Positions 53,995 to 63,188 of a stretch of DNA of 64,000 nucleotides are shown here, piece after piece. Origin of the DNA: Methanobacterium_D oryzae (GTDB lineage Archaea > Methanobacteriota > Methanobacteria > Methanobacteriales > Methanobacteriaceae); contig NZ_JBNPXC010000002.1 in assembly GCF_050433505.1 (NCBI RefSeq), positions 434,001-498,000 on the forward strand, in the 5' to 3' direction. The translations under genes were made by a program, and so were the position numbers. The notes below the pieces were generated by a model that saw only the letters and a program-made list of their open reading frames with translations, was not told the origin of the DNA and searched no databases. Numbering within the stretch: position 1 is the first letter of the stretch; the number at the start of each line of letters is the position of its first letter.

Positions 53995-54780
53995 TTATTT
54001 AAAATCAACTACATAATGTTCTTCTGCAAAATACCCTCTTTCTCCTAATTCTTTAATTATCTCTACTAAATTTTCTAAATCTCCTGCTTGAGCCGATGCG
54101 ACTCTAATGTCTTTTTCACTAAATGATAATTTATCCTGTTTTTTAAAGTCCTCTGCAACTTTAAGCCATAAACTTTTAGGAACTCTTTCATTAAAAAGTT
54201 GGATATTGCTAGCAGTCTCTTCAGCTCCTCCAGCAGTAACCTGTGAACTTTTTAACTTTTGAAAGGATTGAATTTTTTCCTCTAATTTTCCCTGTATCCC
54301 ATCTATTTCTCCAACGCCTTTTTTCTTCAATTCAGTAGTATATTCTTTAATTAAGCCTATTAAATCATTACGACTTTCTATTAATTCTTTTTCAGTATTT
54401 TTTCGTTCAATAGCATAAGATATAGCACGTGAAAGGATTCTAGTACCTACATCACCTTTTATAAGGTAATCTTGAGCTCCTTGTCTAACAGCTCTAATAG
54501 CAAGTTCTTCATCATCTAATCCACTTAATATTACAATTGGTAAATCGGGTTCATGTGCATGTGCATTTTCAAATGTGTCAAAACCCATACTATCAGGTAA
54601 ACTTAGATCTAATAATAAAACATCAAAAGTTTTTTTATCTAATAATTGAAGTCCTTCTTTGAGTTTGGTTGCATGAACTAGCTCAAATTTAGATTTAATT
54701 TCTTTTAACATTTCTTGTATAAATCGAGCATCTGCTTCATTATCTTCAACTAATAACACTCTGATTGGCTCATTTCTCAT
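53995..54780 (-). CDS. Response regulator receiver protein with an unassigned C-terminal region
   Basis: Receiver domain (about 5-125): VLLVEDNEADARF (acidic pocket), phospho-acceptor Asp in VLLLDLSLPDSMGF, LSGLDDEELA and the Lys switch DYLIKGD. After it a coiled coil (about 130-180) and a C-terminal region of about 80 residues ending GERGYFAEEHYVVDF, with no DNA-binding motif I can see. It is a candidate partner for orphan kinases such as that at 36060, but no link is shown by position. Confidence 0.88.
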   Translation of the reverse strand: MRNEPIRVLLVEDNEADARFIQEMLKEIKSKFELVHATKLKEGLQLLDKKTFDVLLLDLSLPDSMGFDTFENAHAHEPDLPIVILSGLDDEELAIRAVRQGAQDYLIKGDVGTRILSRAISYAIERKNTEKELIESRNDLIGLIKEYTTELKKKGVGEIDGIQGKLEEKIQSFQKLKSSQVTAGGAEETASNIQLFNERVPKSLWLKVAEDFKKQDKLSFSEKDIRVASAQAGDLENLVEIIKELGERGYFAEEHYVVDFK

Positions 54781-55249
54781 AAATACTACACCTTAAAAAA
54801 TTATATTATGTTTAGATTGAATTTTTCAAGTTTTTTGTTTCAATTATTTATTTGTATTTTCTTATTATTGAAACTTACTAAACAAAAAAATTAGTTATAT
54901 ATGTCAAATAAATGAATTTTATATTAAAATACATTGAAAAAAATTGCTAATTGAATTATAAAAATTCAATCATAAAAATTTTATGTAAATTATATATCAA
55001 TTTATTACTAATTACATCTATTTGATACATAACTGCATTAGAAACTAAATTATAATTTATATTGAAAAATCTCCATTAAATTAAACCAATAGGTTTAAAA
55101 GGTCAATTTATAAAAATTGCACTTAAAAACTTTAAATTTTCATTGTAATTAGTTAATTTTAAATGAATAAATAGATAATAGTAAATTAGAAAAATCTTAA
55201 ATTTCTAACCATATTGAATATAAATATTAAGTGAATAGGGAAGTTTTTA
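54781..55249. other. Divergent intergenic region, no gene seen
   Basis: 469 very AT-rich bases between the receiver gene and a small secreted protein gene. It must contain promoters in both directions. I found no credible small frame or RNA. Confidence 0.45.
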
Positions 55250-55546
55250 ATGGATTCTGGAAAGAAAGGGAAGTTATTTGCAGTTTTAATGATATCTTTA
55301 ATAGCATATGGATTAGGTTCGTGTGTCAATGTGCTAAATTCTGGAAATGATATCACTTCTGGTATCTTACCTTCAACATTTGCGTTGGATAATGAACAGC
55401 AAATTACAGCTATTGATGATCCTTCCTTTGAACCAGTTCATGTAAAACGGTATTACTACAATTCAACTAATTCAACTTTAAATACAACTGGAAATAAAAC
55501 ATCTAATACTCAAAATAGATATATTTCGGGAAATAATAGTCGATAA
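55250..55546 (+). CDS. Small exported or membrane-anchored protein, unknown
   Basis: 98 residues. A hydrophobic segment (LFAVLMISLIAYGLGS) follows a basic start (MDSGKKGK), then a hydrophilic tail with many Asn, Ser and Thr and at least four NxS/T sequons (YYNSTNSTLNTTGNKT). This suggests a glycosylated surface protein held by an N-terminal helix. No family recognised. GGGAAG lies 8 bases before the ATG. Confidence 0.7.
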   Translation: MDSGKKGKLFAVLMISLIAYGLGSCVNVLNSGNDITSGILPSTFALDNEQQITAIDDPSFEPVHVKRYYYNSTNSTLNTTGNKTSNTQNRYISGNNSR

Positions 55547-55653
55547 ATAATTACAGATTGAATTAATTATTTTTAATTTACAAATTTTTAAATTAATTTT
55601 TATATAAAAACTAATTAGTATTTAATTTAAATTTTTATAATTGGCGGATAATC

Positions 55654-58146
55654 ATGATAATTCTAAGACGAAACAAGAAAGTGATAGAGTTATTCCCCAT
55701 AGGAAGCTCAAAAGGGGCACTAAATTCGAGAAGGAAACCTATTTTTTATGGATCCTTGAAAGTAAAAAGAATTAATAATCAGGTTAAGCCCTATAAATTC
55801 ATAGTAAAAAAAGGTGATAAAGAATCTCTTTTTCCTCCAAGTGAAGCAATTAAGATTTTAAAGAAACAAAATGTTTATATTATTGGCAAAGATGAAGAAA
55901 TAGAAGAAATGCTGGATTCTTTGAATATCAAATACAAAAGAACACGGATATGTAAACATTGCACAATGGGAGGATATATTACAATTATAAATCCAGATAT
56001 AGCTTATTTGTTTCACAAGGATTATATCTGCAGAAAATGTGCTGAAGAAGAAATAAAAAGAGAATTAAAGGTAAGATCAATAGATTTAAGCGCATTTAAT
56101 AACTTTAAGAAAATGCTTGATAAATCAGGGGATCTTGATAAAGTCCTAGGTATTTTTAATCCTAATTTTAATCCTCTAAAAAATCCTGATTTAACCTTAT
56201 TTGATAAAATAACCACAACTAAGGATGATACTAAAAAGGTTAGTATGGATGAACTTAATGTCCCTAAAAAGCTTAAAAAGATATTTAAAAAGCAAGGGGA
56301 ATATTTACTTCCAGTACAGTCTTTGGCTCTTTCTAATGGTCTTCTTGAAGGAAATAATCTTCTAATAGTATCTGCAACTGCAAGTGGGAAGACATTAATA
56401 GGTGAAATTGCAGGAATACCTAACGCATTAAACGGTAAAAAATTCATGTTTTTAACACCACTCGTGGCACTTGCAAATCAAAAATATAGGGATTTTAAAA
56501 AAAGATACACTAAATTAGGTCTTAACGTTGCTATAAGAGTAGGTATGAGCAGAATTAATGCAAAAGAAGAGCTTTCACTTCCAGATGATGATATTAGAAA
56601 TGCAGATATAGTTGTGGGAACTTATGAAGGACTTGATTTTCTACTTCGTTCTGGAAAGGCAGAAGATCTAGGGGAATTAGGCACAATTGTAATAGATGAA
56701 ATACATATGCTTGATGATGAAGAGAGAGGTCCCCGTCTCAATGGACTTATAAAACGACTAAACGCTCTTTTTGATAATATACAAATTATAGGACTTTCAG
56801 CAACTGTAAAAAATCCAAAGGAAATTGCAAATGAATTTAATATGAGATTAGTTGAATATGATAAGCGTCCTGTGCCTTTAGAACGTCATTTAATATTTGC
56901 AAGGTCTGAATATGAAAAAGAAGATATAATGGCAAAAATTACAAGAGCAGAATATAAAAATATTTCAGATAAGGGTTTTCATGGTCAAAGTATTATATTT
57001 ACCAATTCAAGAAGAAAAACACATTCTATTGCAGATTATCTTGAAAAAAGAAATATTAATGTAGCAGCATATCACGCTGGTCTTTCCTACGCAAAAAAGA
57101 ATAGAATTGAAAAAGACTTTGCAAAACAGAAGATTTCTACAGTGGTTACAACTGCGGCACTTGCAGCTGGTGTTGATTTTCCAGCATCAACGGTTATTTT
57201 TGAATCTCTAGTTATGGGTAATAAATGGCTTTCAAATAACGAATTTTCGCAGATGGTTGGGAGAGCTGGAAGACCATCTTATCATGATGTTGGTAAAATA
57301 TATCTTATACCTGAAGTGGGACGAAAATTCGATGAAGAAACAGAGGATTTTATGGCCGTAAGCCTTCTTGAAAGTGATGTAGACTCAATACATGTAGAAT
57401 TTTCAGAAGATGCTATGATCGAACAATTTTTGGCAGATATTTCATCTGGACGCGCCAAAAATTTGGAATATATTAAAAAAGCATATAAAAATATAGATTT
57501 GCCACTTACATTTGATGAAGCATTTGATATATTAACCGATTATGGATTTATAAATGAAAAAAATGGAAATGTTTATGCAACCCGTTATGGAAAAGCAGTA
57601 TCTGTTTCATTTTTAAGATATAAAGATGCAGAATATATAAAAAAGAATTTAAATAATAAACATCCTCTTGAAATTGCTATTTCCCTTGAACCATTTGAAA
57701 GCGCATACATGTCTAATAGAGTAAATAGAAGACTAAGTAAAGTACTAAAAATAAATTTATCCTCTAGATTATTTGCTGATTCTACACTGGATATTTTGTC
57801 ATCAGGAGATGTTATCTCAAAACTTGAACCAAATTTGAGAGATCCTATAATTAACATGCAAATTGATTTCTTCTCATGCAGATGTAAAGATAGACCATTT
57901 TGCAAATGTTTCCAGACTGAATTTTCAAGAAGAGTCCTAAAAGAACGTATGATAAAAAAAGACCCAGTTGATATAAGTAAAAAATTCCTAAGAAATTATC
58001 AAATTCATACATATGCTGGAGATATATTTTCATGGCTTGATACGGTAATAAGAACACTTGAAGCTATAAGAAGGGTTGCAAAGGCATTTAAAAATCATAA
58101 AGTTGCAAACGAATGCTCAAAACTCATAAAAACCATAGAAAATTAA
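55654..58146 (+). CDS. Ski2-like DEAD/DEAH-box helicase with Cys clusters
   Basis: 830 residues. An N-terminal region of about 200 residues has CKHC and CRKC pairs (about 100-130), a probable zinc ribbon. The helicase core has Walker A SATASGKT, the box DEIH, motif III GLSAT, AYHAGLSYAKKN and motif VI QMVGRAGRP. The C-terminal region has a second Cys cluster (CRCKDRPFCKC, about 743-753). Layout is like methanogen helicases annotated with DUF5814, related to the Ski2/Hel308 group. It is probably for DNA or RNA remodelling. It ends one base from the converging DUF2723 gene. Confidence 0.88.
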   Translation: MIILRRNKKVIELFPIGSSKGALNSRRKPIFYGSLKVKRINNQVKPYKFIVKKGDKESLFPPSEAIKILKKQNVYIIGKDEEIEEMLDSLNIKYKRTRICKHCTMGGYITIINPDIAYLFHKDYICRKCAEEEIKRELKVRSIDLSAFNNFKKMLDKSGDLDKVLGIFNPNFNPLKNPDLTLFDKITTTKDDTKKVSMDELNVPKKLKKIFKKQGEYLLPVQSLALSNGLLEGNNLLIVSATASGKTLIGEIAGIPNALNGKKFMFLTPLVALANQKYRDFKKRYTKLGLNVAIRVGMSRINAKEELSLPDDDIRNADIVVGTYEGLDFLLRSGKAEDLGELGTIVIDEIHMLDDEERGPRLNGLIKRLNALFDNIQIIGLSATVKNPKEIANEFNMRLVEYDKRPVPLERHLIFARSEYEKEDIMAKITRAEYKNISDKGFHGQSIIFTNSRRKTHSIADYLEKRNINVAAYHAGLSYAKKNRIEKDFAKQKISTVVTTAALAAGVDFPASTVIFESLVMGNKWLSNNEFSQMVGRAGRPSYHDVGKIYLIPEVGRKFDEETEDFMAVSLLESDVDSIHVEFSEDAMIEQFLADISSGRAKNLEYIKKAYKNIDLPLTFDEAFDILTDYGFINEKNGNVYATRYGKAVSVSFLRYKDAEYIKKNLNNKHPLEIAISLEPFESAYMSNRVNRRLSKVLKINLSSRLFADSTLDILSSGDVISKLEPNLRDPIINMQIDFFSCRCKDRPFCKCFQTEFSRRVLKERMIKKDPVDISKKFLRNYQIHTYAGDIFSWLDTVIRTLEAIRRVAKAFKNHKVANECSKLIKTIEN

Positions 58147-58147
58147 A

Positions 58148-59698
58148 TTATACTATTTTTTTAATTTTATATAATGTTCCTGATCCTGGAACTTCGAAAA
58201 ATGGTGTTACATTATAACAGGGATCAATATAAAATATATTATGCATAACAAATACATTTTTATTATCTATATTTTGATTTACAGTATTTAAAAGGTTTTG
58301 ATTGTCTACTGCTACTGTTTTGACATCAGGGTTTATATTTTCTGTTATCTGGAAATATTTAAAGGCAGTATAAGGATACCAATATGTAATAACTGTTGAA
58401 TTAGAGGGAACTTCTTTAAGGCTCTCATAAGTAAAATTAACAAGCCTATCCTCATTTTGATTAATATTATCATGATTTATAAAATAGAAAGATAGGGGCA
58501 TTAAAATAGAAATAATAAGGAAAATAATAATAAAAATACTAAATATATCTAAATTTATGTCTTTGTAACTAATAATGCCCTTAAAATTATCTGCATTATT
58601 TTTTATAAACTCGAAAATAGAAATTATTCCCATTCCAACAAAAATAGAAAATACGAGAAATGAAGGGATAAACATCATTTCTACATCGAATACGTGGTAA
58701 TTAATATAAAATGCAGTGTTTGAAATAAACATTAAAATAAACAAGGTAAAAACTTTTATATTCTTTCTAAATAATTCGATTATTCCTATTATTCCAAAAA
58801 GAGAACCTAATACTAAAAAATTTTCCTTTAAAAAGTTTAAATACATTAAAATTCTTTGAGGAATTTCAGAAGCTGAAAAAACCAGATAATGAGAATACTG
58901 TTTGGCCATAATTAGATACAGCCACTCATTAAAGCCTGGAGAAATATAACTATATGTGGGATACTGAGATACTCTGATTAAGATATATAAAAATTGAGAA
59001 ATACCTATAATAAATAATAAAATGAATAAAAGAGAATTTTTAGTGCTTAAGAATGTCTTATAATTAATTAATAAGATGTAAATCAAAAATGCGGGCAAAA
59101 ATAAAATATTGGATGCATGTGCTCCAATACTTAATCCATAGATCAGGAAAAACGCATATAAGAATCTATTATTCTCTTTTTTACTCCAAAATAATAAAAG
59201 TAAAATCATCAGGGCAACAAAAAATGCATTAAATGTATAAACTTCTGCAAATTCAGATTGTGACCAGAAAGTTACAGAAAATGCAAGAGAAAATGCTGCA
59301 ACTACAGCTATAAGTCTATAAATATTAAAAAATGAATTTTGATTAGAGCCACTTAATGAACTATTAGATTCTTTATTCATCTCTATTTTAAGTATAATAA
59401 AATAAATTAGAGATACAGTAAGGGCACCAAAAAAGGCAGACATCAAGTTAACTCTGTATGCAATGCTACCAATGGGTAAAAGTGTAAAAATATGCCCAAT
59501 CCATGTATATATAGGATAACCATTTGGATGAGGTATTCCTAGAGTATAAGAAGCTATGCAGAATTCAGCAGGGTCTCCAAGGATTATAGATGGGGCTAAA
59601 AATTTTATATAAACAATAAAGGTGAATATGAAAATTAATAAAGGCAAAATAACATCTATTTTATCTATTAATGACTTTTTAATGATATTTAAATCCAA
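58148..59698 (-). CDS. DUF2723 membrane protein, GT-C glycosyltransferase-like
   Basis: 516 residues with about 11 membrane helices and an extracellular C-terminal part. The first loop has GDPAEFCIASYTLGIPHPNG (shown up to 20), the DUF2723/TMEM260 hallmark with the acidic residue expected of lipid-linked-sugar GT-C enzymes. It probably moves sugar from a polyprenyl-phosphate donor to a surface acceptor, maybe O-mannosylation as in TMEM260 (inference). The start is TTG behind GGGTG. It lies at the head of no clear operon. Confidence 0.85.
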   Translation of the reverse strand: MDLNIIKKSLIDKIDVILPLLIFIFTFIVYIKFLAPSIILGDPAEFCIASYTLGIPHPNGYPIYTWIGHIFTLLPIGSIAYRVNLMSAFFGALTVSLIYFIILKIEMNKESNSSLSGSNQNSFFNIYRLIAVVAAFSLAFSVTFWSQSEFAEVYTFNAFFVALMILLLLFWSKKENNRFLYAFFLIYGLSIGAHASNILFLPAFLIYILLINYKTFLSTKNSLLFILLFIIGISQFLYILIRVSQYPTYSYISPGFNEWLYLIMAKQYSHYLVFSASEIPQRILMYLNFLKENFLVLGSLFGIIGIIELFRKNIKVFTLFILMFISNTAFYINYHVFDVEMMFIPSFLVFSIFVGMGIISIFEFIKNNADNFKGIISYKDINLDIFSIFIIIFLIISILMPLSFYFINHDNINQNEDRLVNFTYESLKEVPSNSTVITYWYPYTAFKYFQITENINPDVKTVAVDNQNLLNTVNQNIDNKNVFVMHNIFYIDPCYNVTPFFEVPGSGTLYKIKKIV

Positions 59699-59743
59699 GA
59701 AAACACCCTTATAACAATAAATTTTTTCCTTAGAAAAAGTTAA

Positions 59744-60433
59744 TTAATCCAGCAATCCTTTAATATCTCTCATTATGTCATCAATTGCAACTTCAAGCAT
59801 TTCATTCCCTAGTTCAAGGTCTATGCAAATTCCTTCGGTTTCAACAGTTTCTGCACCTTTATTAATGCCTTCATCAATACTACGGGCTTCTTTAAAACCA
59901 ACCATACCAACTTCAGGATAATTTTCAAAATTACAATGTTTTTCTAATTTAGATTCATCAACAATTCCAAGAATGCTTCCCATTGAAAGTTCACCAGTTC
60001 CTGCATGTGGACCTTCAATTTCAACAATTTTATTGTTAAAAACAATTTCAAGCTCTAATTCCTTTTTAATATCTTCTAAATAGTTAAGTAAAGGGATATT
60101 TCCACCATGTCCGTTTACGAGAACTATTTTTTTTATATTTAGACATTTTTTTGCAGTTTTGAGTGTAGGAAGTAAACGTTTTTTTGCTAACTCTTCAGCA
60201 TCTATATGAATACCGTGTTTTATGTAATCATATTCAGTCGCTGCATATAATATTCCTAAGAATTTTGCACCACTTCTTAAAGATGATTGAAGGGCAAGAT
60301 GGGCTGCAATTTTTGAGTCAGTATCAATTGGAAGTGCAGCACCATGATTTTCAAGATGAGAACCAACTGCAAGAACTCCAATTTCATGCACTTTTGGAGA
60401 TATAACATTTCCTGATGAATATCTGAGTTTCAT
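59744..60433 (-). CDS. arfB: 2-amino-5-formylamino-6-ribosylaminopyrimidin-4(3H)-one 5'-phosphate deformylase
   Basis: Creatininase-fold metal hydrolase that removes formate in archaeal riboflavin/F420 synthesis, after GTP cyclohydrolase III and before ArfC. About 229 residues with KLRYSSGNVISPKVHEIGVL, LGSHLENHGAALPIDTD-like VGSHLENHGAALPIDTD, VNGHGGNIPLL and GPHAGTGELSMGS metal sites. I prefer the ATG at 60433; a GTG 9 bases upstream is also possible. It starts some 17 bases after the PUA gene on the same strand. Confidence 0.88.
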   Translation of the reverse strand: MKLRYSSGNVISPKVHEIGVLAVGSHLENHGAALPIDTDSKIAAHLALQSSLRSGAKFLGILYAATEYDYIKHGIHIDAEELAKKRLLPTLKTAKKCLNIKKIVLVNGHGGNIPLLNYLEDIKKELELEIVFNNKIVEIEGPHAGTGELSMGSILGIVDESKLEKHCNFENYPEVGMVGFKEARSIDEGINKGAETVETEGICIDLELGNEMLEVAIDDIMRDIKGLLD

Positions 60434-60450
60434 ATTTTCCACTTATGTTT

Positions 60451-60927
60451 CTATATTGATAAATTCCAGATCTTATCTCCAATGAAATGAATGGTCTTTA
60501 TAGCTTTTCCTTCATTATTTTCAACCATCTCTTCTCCTGAAATAAGAGCTTTTCCAGTTGCAAGAGGCTTTTTATGAGTTTCATCTACTATTATAACAAA
60601 ATCTCCTTCTTTTATACCAGCATCAGCTTCGGTGATTCCTGGAGACATTATATCTGCTCCTTTTGCCACAAATCTCACAGCACCCATATCAACTACAACA
60701 TATTTTGAATTGATTTCAAGTTCTAATGCACCTTTTAATGTTGGAAAATAAACATCATCAATTAGCATGACTAATGGTTCACCATCTATTAAAATTATTT
60801 CATAAATATCAGTTTCTAGAATCTCAACTTTGCTTTTTGGTTGAACTAATGTAGAATAATCACCAAGCTGACCCATTAGTTTTTTTAACTTCTTTTTTTG
60901 AAGGTGGTATCTTTTCCTTATTTTCAA
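60451..60927 (-). CDS. PUA domain RNA-binding protein
   Basis: 158 residues. The basic N-terminus (MKIRKRYHLQKKKLKKL) leads into a pre-PUA domain, then a PUA domain (about 75-150; KYVVVDMGAVRFVAKGADIM, and GDFVIIVDETHKKPLATGKAL). The layout is like the archaeal MCT-1/eIF2D-related proteins. It probably binds rRNA or tRNA. The start is TTG with GGTG upstream. Likely cotranscribed with arfB. Confidence 0.88.
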   Translation of the reverse strand: MKIRKRYHLQKKKLKKLMGQLGDYSTLVQPKSKVEILETDIYEIILIDGEPLVMLIDDVYFPTLKGALELEINSKYVVVDMGAVRFVAKGADIMSPGITEADAGIKEGDFVIIVDETHKKPLATGKALISGEEMVENNEGKAIKTIHFIGDKIWNLSI

Positions 60928-61137
60928 TTTTCACACCCTAACATTTTGTAATTAACTGAGATATACTTAAATTATTATCTACTTCTACTTAAAGTCTTAT
61001 TAAATTATTTTTAATATTCTTTTTGATACTGATTTAGTAATTTATGTGAAAAGTTTAATTTCATGATTAGGAAATAAAAAAATGAGTATATTGCAATTAA
61101 AATTCATTTGATTAAATTATTATTTAAAAATAGATTA

Positions 61138-61155
61138 AAGAAAAAAAAATAAATG
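61138..61155 (-). terminator. Long T-run after the second surface protein gene
   Basis: Nine consecutive T on the minus strand (61141-61149) a few bases past the stop codon. No strong hairpin; T-runs alone serve as archaeal terminators. Confidence 0.4.
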
Positions 61156-61162
61156 GGAAAAT

Positions 61163-63175
61163 CTAGTATTTTCCTGTTTGGAACTTGAACCAGTAACCTA
61201 CTGCTAGATTGTTGCCTGCACTGTCTTTTACAGAATATCCTGGAATGTAAACCTGATACCAAGTGTATGCTGCTCTTGTATTGGTTGTTTTTAGGTATAG
61301 TGTGTTTCCTGAAATCCATTTACTAATGCTAACTGTTTTTCCTGTAGAAAGATTCTTAACGTAGAATTTATTCCAGTTAATACTTGTTTTAATGTTTTCA
61401 CTGAATTTAATAACAATAGTGCTTGTTCTGGAGACTACTGTAGCACCATTTTTTATACTAACTGAGGTTATTGTTGGCCTTACTTTATCAATGGTGTACT
61501 TTTCAGTATAAACTGGAGATAAGTTACCTGTTAGATCCATTGCAATGAATTTTAAAGTAGTAGTTGAACTAATTAAAATAGGCCCTCCAGTATACTTGAT
61601 ACTGCTTATAGTAGGTGTACTACCATTTAATGTGTAGTAAATGGTTCCTAGTTCATTCATATACAATCTAACGTTCTTATTATAATTGTATAATCCGCCT
61701 TTAGAATTAGCATAAGCTGTAGGTGTAATATTATCTATTGAGATTGTTGTTTGTAAAGATTGATAATCAACTGCTGCTGTAACAGTTGCATCTCCTGATA
61801 TTGGCCCTCCATTTAAAGTAGCTTGCGCGATACCATTAACTGTAGGTAATTCGAGGTTATATATTGTCCCTAAAGTTGTGATAAAGCCCACTGGGATTCC
61901 ATCAGGAATATGGCCGCTTGCAGGATCATGATATAATCCGTTGGAATCTTTTGTTAAATCTGCTGTTATTATTGAGTTCATCCCATTTTTTATAGTTGTT
62001 GGTGTGGCGTTAATATTTAAAACAAGCCATGGATTTACAGTTACATTGCCATATACTTTGCTTGATGGATTTAAGTTGGAACCCCACCAGTTTAATGTTG
62101 CATTTACAGTACCATTGTTACAGTAAATTTCATATCCAGTTGCTGTATCATAAAAGCGGTTGAAATGAAGAATCGCATTTGAAGTATATCCATCATTAAA
62201 GATAGCATTACCTTTACCAGTAGCGTTATTTAATTCAAAATTACTTCCAGTTATGTTTAAAGAAACATAATTGCATATTCCTCCTCCATCAATATTTGCA
62301 GTATTATTTTTTATATTGGAGTTAGATATGGTTCCAGTTCCTCCATAAATCCTGATTCCCCCACCAGTCTGCCCTGCTATATTATTACTTATACTGGAAT
62401 TGGTTACAATTAAATTATTAGCAGTATCAATTCCTCCGCCACTATATAAGGTAGCATTATTGTTGTTTATAATGGAATTAGTTATATTACAAATACCTCC
62501 AGAATTGAGTATTCCTCCACCATTATAATTTGCAATATTATTGCTAACACTAGAATTAATTATAGTGCAACTACCATGATTCCAGATTCCTCCACCTGAA
62601 GCAGTCGCATGATTATTGTCTATATTAGAACCAGTTATAATTAAATTAGTACTATAGCCATAGTTGTAGATTCCTCCACCATTACGGTTAAATGCATTGT
62701 TATAATTAATACTGGAATTAATTATAGTGCAATTACCATAATTGTTGTACAATCCTGCACCATCATTTGCCATGTTGTTGGTTACATTTGAACCTATTAT
62801 GGTTAAATTACTAGAATTACTGTAGATTCCTCCACCATAACCTATAGTTTTCCCGTTCATTATTGTCAAATATTTTAGATTTACTGTTATTCCACTAGTA
62901 ATGTTAAAGATCCATCCTTTATTTTGAGCATCAATTATTGCAGTTGGTGATCCAGAAGTTTGAGGACCAGAAATAGTTAAACTCTTATTTATAGTAATGT
63001 TACATTGATTATATGTCCCTGCTGTTAGATTTAGAGTATCTCCATCATTTGCATTGTCTATTGCAGTTTGAATAGAATCTTCAGGATTCACAGTGATATC
63101 TGTTGCACAAACAGCTCCTGAAAAGAAAATCATACAAAAGAGAATTAACCCTGTTAGTAATATTATTTTTTTAAT
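61163..63175 (-). CDS. Secreted beta-helix surface protein with Ig, chitobiase-like and SbsA-like domains; likely ATT start
   Basis: About 670 residues. Beta-helix repeats with GGGIYN and NITGSN/NITNS (about 25-350), an Ig-like Big_1-type domain (about 370-470; DSNGLYHDPASGHIPDG), a CHB_HEX_C-like domain (about 490-560; GTIYYTLNGSTPTIS) and an SbsA/Big_5-like domain (about 570-670). The first ATG (63133) would leave only half a signal peptide. In frame upstream the only start-like codon after a TAG is ATT (63173-63175), with GGAGG 8 bases before it, giving (M)KKIILLTGLILFC and a textbook signal peptide cleaved after CA. Either AUU initiation or a changed ATG. Confidence 0.82.
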   Translation of the reverse strand: MKKIILLTGLILFCMIFFSGAVCATDITVNPEDSIQTAIDNANDGDTLNLTAGTYNQCNITINKSLTISGPQTSGSPTAIIDAQNKGWIFNITSGITVNLKYLTIMNGKTIGYGGGIYSNSSNLTIIGSNVTNNMANDGAGLYNNYGNCTIINSSINYNNAFNRNGGGIYNYGYSTNLIITGSNIDNNHATASGGGIWNHGSCTIINSSVSNNIANYNGGGILNSGGICNITNSIINNNNATLYSGGGIDTANNLIVTNSSISNNIAGQTGGGIRIYGGTGTISNSNIKNNTANIDGGGICNYVSLNITGSNFELNNATGKGNAIFNDGYTSNAILHFNRFYDTATGYEIYCNNGTVNATLNWWGSNLNPSSKVYGNVTVNPWLVLNINATPTTIKNGMNSIITADLTKDSNGLYHDPASGHIPDGIPVGFITTLGTIYNLELPTVNGIAQATLNGGPISGDATVTAAVDYQSLQTTISIDNITPTAYANSKGGLYNYNKNVRLYMNELGTIYYTLNGSTPTISSIKYTGGPILISSTTTLKFIAMDLTGNLSPVYTEKYTIDKVRPTITSVSIKNGATVVSRTSTIVIKFSENIKTSINWNKFYVKNLSTGKTVSISKWISGNTLYLKTTNTRAAYTWYQVYIPGYSVKDSAGNNLAVGYWFKFQTGKY

Positions 63176-63180
63176 CTAAA

Positions 63181-63188
63181 CTCCCTCC
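63181..63188 (-). promoter_or_regulatory. Strong SD that sets the surface protein start
   Basis: GGAGGGAG on the minus strand, close before ATT at 63175 and 47 bases before the first ATG. It decides for the upstream start. Confidence 0.7.

Noticed and set aside
56022..56447. 141-codon open frame on the minus strand
   Set aside because: It is antisense to the helicase gene, has no ribosome site and a composition expected of a shadow frame.
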